This document shows, one piece after another, positions 13,931 through 15,865 of a stretch of 15,865 nucleotides of DNA; within the stretch, counting starts at the first letter, position 1, and each line of letters starts with the position of its first letter. The notes below the pieces were generated by a model. That model had not been told where the DNA came from. It searched no databases and worked only from the letters and a program-made list of their open reading frames with translations. Origin of the DNA: an uncultured Sutterella sp. GTDB lineage: Bacteria > Pseudomonadota > Gammaproteobacteria > Burkholderiales > Burkholderiaceae_F. Both the position numbers and the translations under genes were made by a program. The stretch spans positions 1-15,865 of the forward strand of contig UQUM01000040.1 of NCBI GenBank assembly GCA_900544255.1. The letters are read 5' to 3'.

Positions 13931-15268
13931 ATGAAGCTGCACTCGTCGATTTCCGTGCGGATGATGGTCGTGATCGGGGCGGTAACGGCGTTGGCCATGC
14001 TCATTTTTTCCGGCATCGTGATGTCGGCGATGGAAGCGCACTTTGAAGAACTCGACGAACTCCGCTTAAACGAAATTCGGGCGGCGTTTGCGTACGAAGC
14101 GAGAACGCCCGAGGCGGGGCTTCTCCATGTGGCGCGGGAGCATCCGACGGGGGCCGTGGCGCTGGTAAGAGACGGTCAAGTGGTGGCAAAGAGCCCTGCG
14201 GCGCCCGTGAGTCTTTTGCCGACGATACCCGCGGCGGACGAATTTGCCGTCGTAAGGGACACGCTCCATCATTGGCGCGTCATGAAGACGACGGAACCGG
14301 ACGGCGCCGTTTTGTATTGTTTCATTCCGATGGACGCGCACTTGGCGTTTCACGAAACGGTGCGGATGAAGTTGGCGACGGCATTGCTCGTTCTGATGGC
14401 GGCGGTGCTCGCTGCCGTATGGTGGACGGTAAGGCGGGGGTTGGCGCCCGTGCGGGAACTCGGGGAGCGCATGAACCGGATGTCCGCGGAAAAAATGGAG
14501 AGCGGATGGGAGGATCAAGCGGTGCCCGCGGAATTGACGGGGTTTGCCGAAGCCTTCCGGCGGCTCCTCACGCGGCTTTCGGACGTTTTGGCGCGGCAGC
14601 GGCAGTTCAGTGCCGACATTGCCCATGAACTCAAAACGCCGGTGACGAATCTTACCGTGCAGACCGAGGTGGCGCTCGCCCGACCGCGAAGCAACGAAGA
14701 ACTTGAAAACGTTTTGTATTCGTCGCTGGAGGAATACCGGCGGCTTTCCAAAATGATTGAAGACATACTCTTTTTGGCGCGGATTGACAACGAAGCGCAA
14801 GTGCCTGAAAAAGAGCGGTTTGAATTGACGGCCGATATTGCCGATCTCGTTGATTTCTTCTCCGATTGGGCGGACGAACGCGGCGTGACGATTCACCCGA
14901 CGGGCGCAGCGCAATGGGTGACGGCCGACCGACTGATGGTGCGGCGCGCGGTGACGAACTTGATTACTAATGCCGCCAAACATACGGCGCCCGGGGGCGT
15001 CGTGACGGTGGCGACGCAAACGTCCGCGGACGGGAAATCAGTGACGATTTCGGTCGCAAATCCCGGCAGTCCCATTGACGCTGAGCACGTGCCGCACCTT
15101 TTTGACCGGTTTTACCGGGCGGATGCTTCCCGTACGCGTCAGGACGGCGGCACGGGAATCGGGCTTGCGATGGTGGCATCGATTGCGCGTCTTCACGGCG
15201 GTTTGGTGGCGGTGACGTCCGACAAAATCAAAACGGTCTTTTCGATGACGTTGCCGTTATCCGCATGA
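13931..15268 (+). CDS. Heavy-metal-type sensor histidine kinase, CusS-like
   Basis: The 445-aa inner-membrane kinase has helix 1 at about 11-33, a short periplasmic sensor loop of about 110 residues (34-145), helix 2 at about 147-167, HAMP at 168-220, HisKA with H232 in RQFSADIAHELKTPVTNLTV, and HATPase with N347 in VTNLITNAAKH and G-boxes near GGTGIGLAM (406-414). All catalytic motifs are present, so it should phosphorylate the response regulator directly upstream. The CusS family senses periplasmic copper or silver. The sensor loop here has His residues (H66, H71, H113, H114, H137, H141) and one Cys (C130) that could bind metal. The start is supported by ggagaggg. No clear terminator follows. 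Confidence 0.92.
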   Translation: MKLHSSISVRMMVVIGAVTALAMLIFSGIVMSAMEAHFEELDELRLNEIRAAFAYEARTPEAGLLHVAREHPTGAVALVRDGQVVAKSPAAPVSLLPTIPAADEFAVVRDTLHHWRVMKTTEPDGAVLYCFIPMDAHLAFHETVRMKLATALLVLMAAVLAAVWWTVRRGLAPVRELGERMNRMSAEKMESGWEDQAVPAELTGFAEAFRRLLTRLSDVLARQRQFSADIAHELKTPVTNLTVQTEVALARPRSNEELENVLYSSLEEYRRLSKMIEDILFLARIDNEAQVPEKERFELTADIADLVDFFSDWADERGVTIHPTGAAQWVTADRLMVRRAVTNLITNAAKHTAPGGVVTVATQTSADGKSVTISVANPGSPIDAEHVPHLFDRFYRADASRTRQDGGTGIGLAMVASIARLHGGLVAVTSDKIKTVFSMTLPLSA

Positions 15269-15494
15269 AACGTAATTTTTTCAAAAACGCCGTTTCTAAA
15301 CGCTTGAATTCTCCGTGAAATGCCGTCCGAAGAAACCGAATCGTTCTACGAATTCCGCTCGGTTGGATCTAAGCGAAACACGGGATGATGAGCAAATTTG
15401 GGGACGGGGACAAACCGGACGGAAGCGGGTCGGATGACGACTTCGGTACTGTACCGAGTGCTGAAGGCACCGTCTGCGCCATGGCACAGCTTGT
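15269..15494. other. Intergenic region with two adjacent hairpins
   Basis: No coding sequence was recognised. tcggtac-t-gtaccga (15443-15457) is a perfect palindrome, followed at once by gtgc-tgaag-gcac (15458-15470). They lie downstream of the minus-strand cysteine-rich gene and also downstream of the kinase, so they could protect or end converging transcripts, although neither has a T-tract. Confidence 0.45.
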
Positions 15495-15644
15495 TTAAGG
15501 TGACTCTTTTTTGCTGCAGCGGCAACAGGATGAGCAACCGTCAGAACCCCCGCAGCAGCCGCCTCTTTGACGGCGAACGAAAAGGCGCCGCAAGGCAAAG
15601 AAGACGGCTGCGGCTACGAGTCCGCCGATGATCCAATTCGCCAT
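15495..15644 (-). CDS. FeoB-associated Cys-rich membrane protein
   Basis: The 49-aa protein reads MANWIIGGLVAAAVFFALRR, then LFVRRQRGGCCGGSDGCSSC, then CRCSKKESP. One N-terminal membrane helix (4-18) is followed by a basic stretch and a cysteine cluster (C30, C31, C37, C40, C41, C43). This is the pattern of the small FeoB-associated Cys-rich proteins that accompany ferrous-iron transporter operons, and their exact role is not settled. It is normally encoded after feoB, but here the upstream side is only about 90 bases from a tnpB gene, so feoAB is not adjacent. The ribosome site is weak (gggtaag). Confidence 0.72.
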   Translation of the reverse strand: MANWIIGGLVAAAVFFALRRLFVRRQRGGCCGGSDGCSSCCRCSKKESP

Positions 15645-15661
15645 AGACTTACCCAATTGCG

Positions 15662-15700
15662 GCGTAAAGCTTCGTCCTTCAGGGCGGAGATATAAGCCGC
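15662..15700. mobile_element. Probable left end of an IS200/IS605-type element
   Basis: The segment taaagcttcgtccttcaggg then cggagatataagccgc holds a hairpin cgtcc-ttca-gggcg (15671-15684). A foldback stem just upstream of tnpB with a ccttcaggg core is typical of IS200/IS605 family ends. The exact cut site and the right end are not visible. Confidence 0.45.
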
Positions 15701-15733
15701 GTGTTTTTCGATGAACGCAAGTATTATATAGGC

Positions 15734-15865
15734 ATGATTATTTGCCAAGGCTTTTCGTTCAAACTGAAACCCGACGGAGCTCAGGACAGGAAAATGTCCC
15801 GCTTCGCCGGTTGCGCGCGCTGGGTGTACAACCAAGGGCTTGCATGGAACGAAGAGCGTCGTGCA
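15734..15865 (+). CDS. tnpB: RNA-guided nuclease TnpB (IS200/IS605 OrfB), N-terminal part
   Basis: Forty-four codons run to the window edge: MIICQGFSFKLKPDGAQDRK, then MSRFAGCARWVYNQGLAWNE and ERRA. This is the conserved OrfB/TnpB N-terminal region (basic F.F.L.P, ..RFAG.CR.VYN.ALA). TnpB proteins are RuvC-type nucleases guided by an omega RNA from the element's right end. The catalytic DED residues and zinc finger lie outside the window, and no tnpA is seen upstream. A T/A-rich tattatata (15722-15730) lies just before the start. Confidence 0.85.
   Translation, partial: MIICQGFSFKLKPDGAQDRKMSRFAGCARWVYNQGLAWNEERRA

Noticed and set aside
14066..15019. 317-aa minus-strand open frame
   Set aside because: Antisense of the sensor kinase, which has all its motifs in the plus frame.

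Overview
The window looks like a piece of the chromosome of an anaerobic or microaerophilic betaproteobacterium, most likely a gut Burkholderiales of the Sutterellaceae type. This is an inference from the moderately GC-rich coding style, two secreted FMN/FAD reductases without haem domains, NfsA and CusRS-type proteins, and the tRNA sequences. No rRNA or taxonomic marker gene is present.

Layout. (1) 1-2190 is a graveyard. The 3' end of an IS256-family element lies against a frameshifted minus-strand MFS transporter, which follows a 5'-truncated, twice-frameshifted histidine/aromatic amino-acid ammonia-lyase. (2) 2270-7555 is a respiratory reductase locus: an operator-like palindrome over a -10 box, a urocanate-reductase-like flavoprotein (2490-4256), a TetR regulator (4384-4962), a 347-nt leader rich in hairpins, and a larger flavoprotein with two FMN-binding domains (5310-7469) that ends in a strong terminator. 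(3) 7560-8560 holds a small-RNA-like hairpin block with its own terminator, then five minus-strand tRNA genes (Lys, Asp, Lys, Asp, Asp in plus-strand order) made by local duplication. (4) 8820-10214 (minus) is a two-gene nitroreductase operon, nfsA followed by a second family member. (5) 10629-12954 is a c-di-GMP-I (GEMM) riboswitch followed by a soluble PAS-GGDEF diguanylate cyclase whose inhibitory I-site is missing. (6) 13139-15268 is a CusRS/CopRS-like metal two-component system behind a CusR-type box. (7) 15495-15865 holds a 49-aa FeoB-associated cysteine-rich membrane protein (minus) and the start of an IS200/IS605-type tnpB (plus).

How it fits together. The ammonia-lyase would make urocanate from histidine, and the flavoprotein beside it carries all five residues I recall as the UrdA urocanate-reductase active site, at a constant +3 offset. 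The producing side (lyase and transporter) is broken while the consuming reductase and its TetR are intact, so the cell probably now uses urocanate or a related enoate made by the host or other microbes as an electron acceptor. The second reductase keeps the catalytic Arg/His/Arg but lacks the UrdA Asp, which suggests a different acceptor. Separately, the diguanylate cyclase appears to have moved product feedback from a protein I-site to a c-di-GMP riboswitch in its own mRNA.
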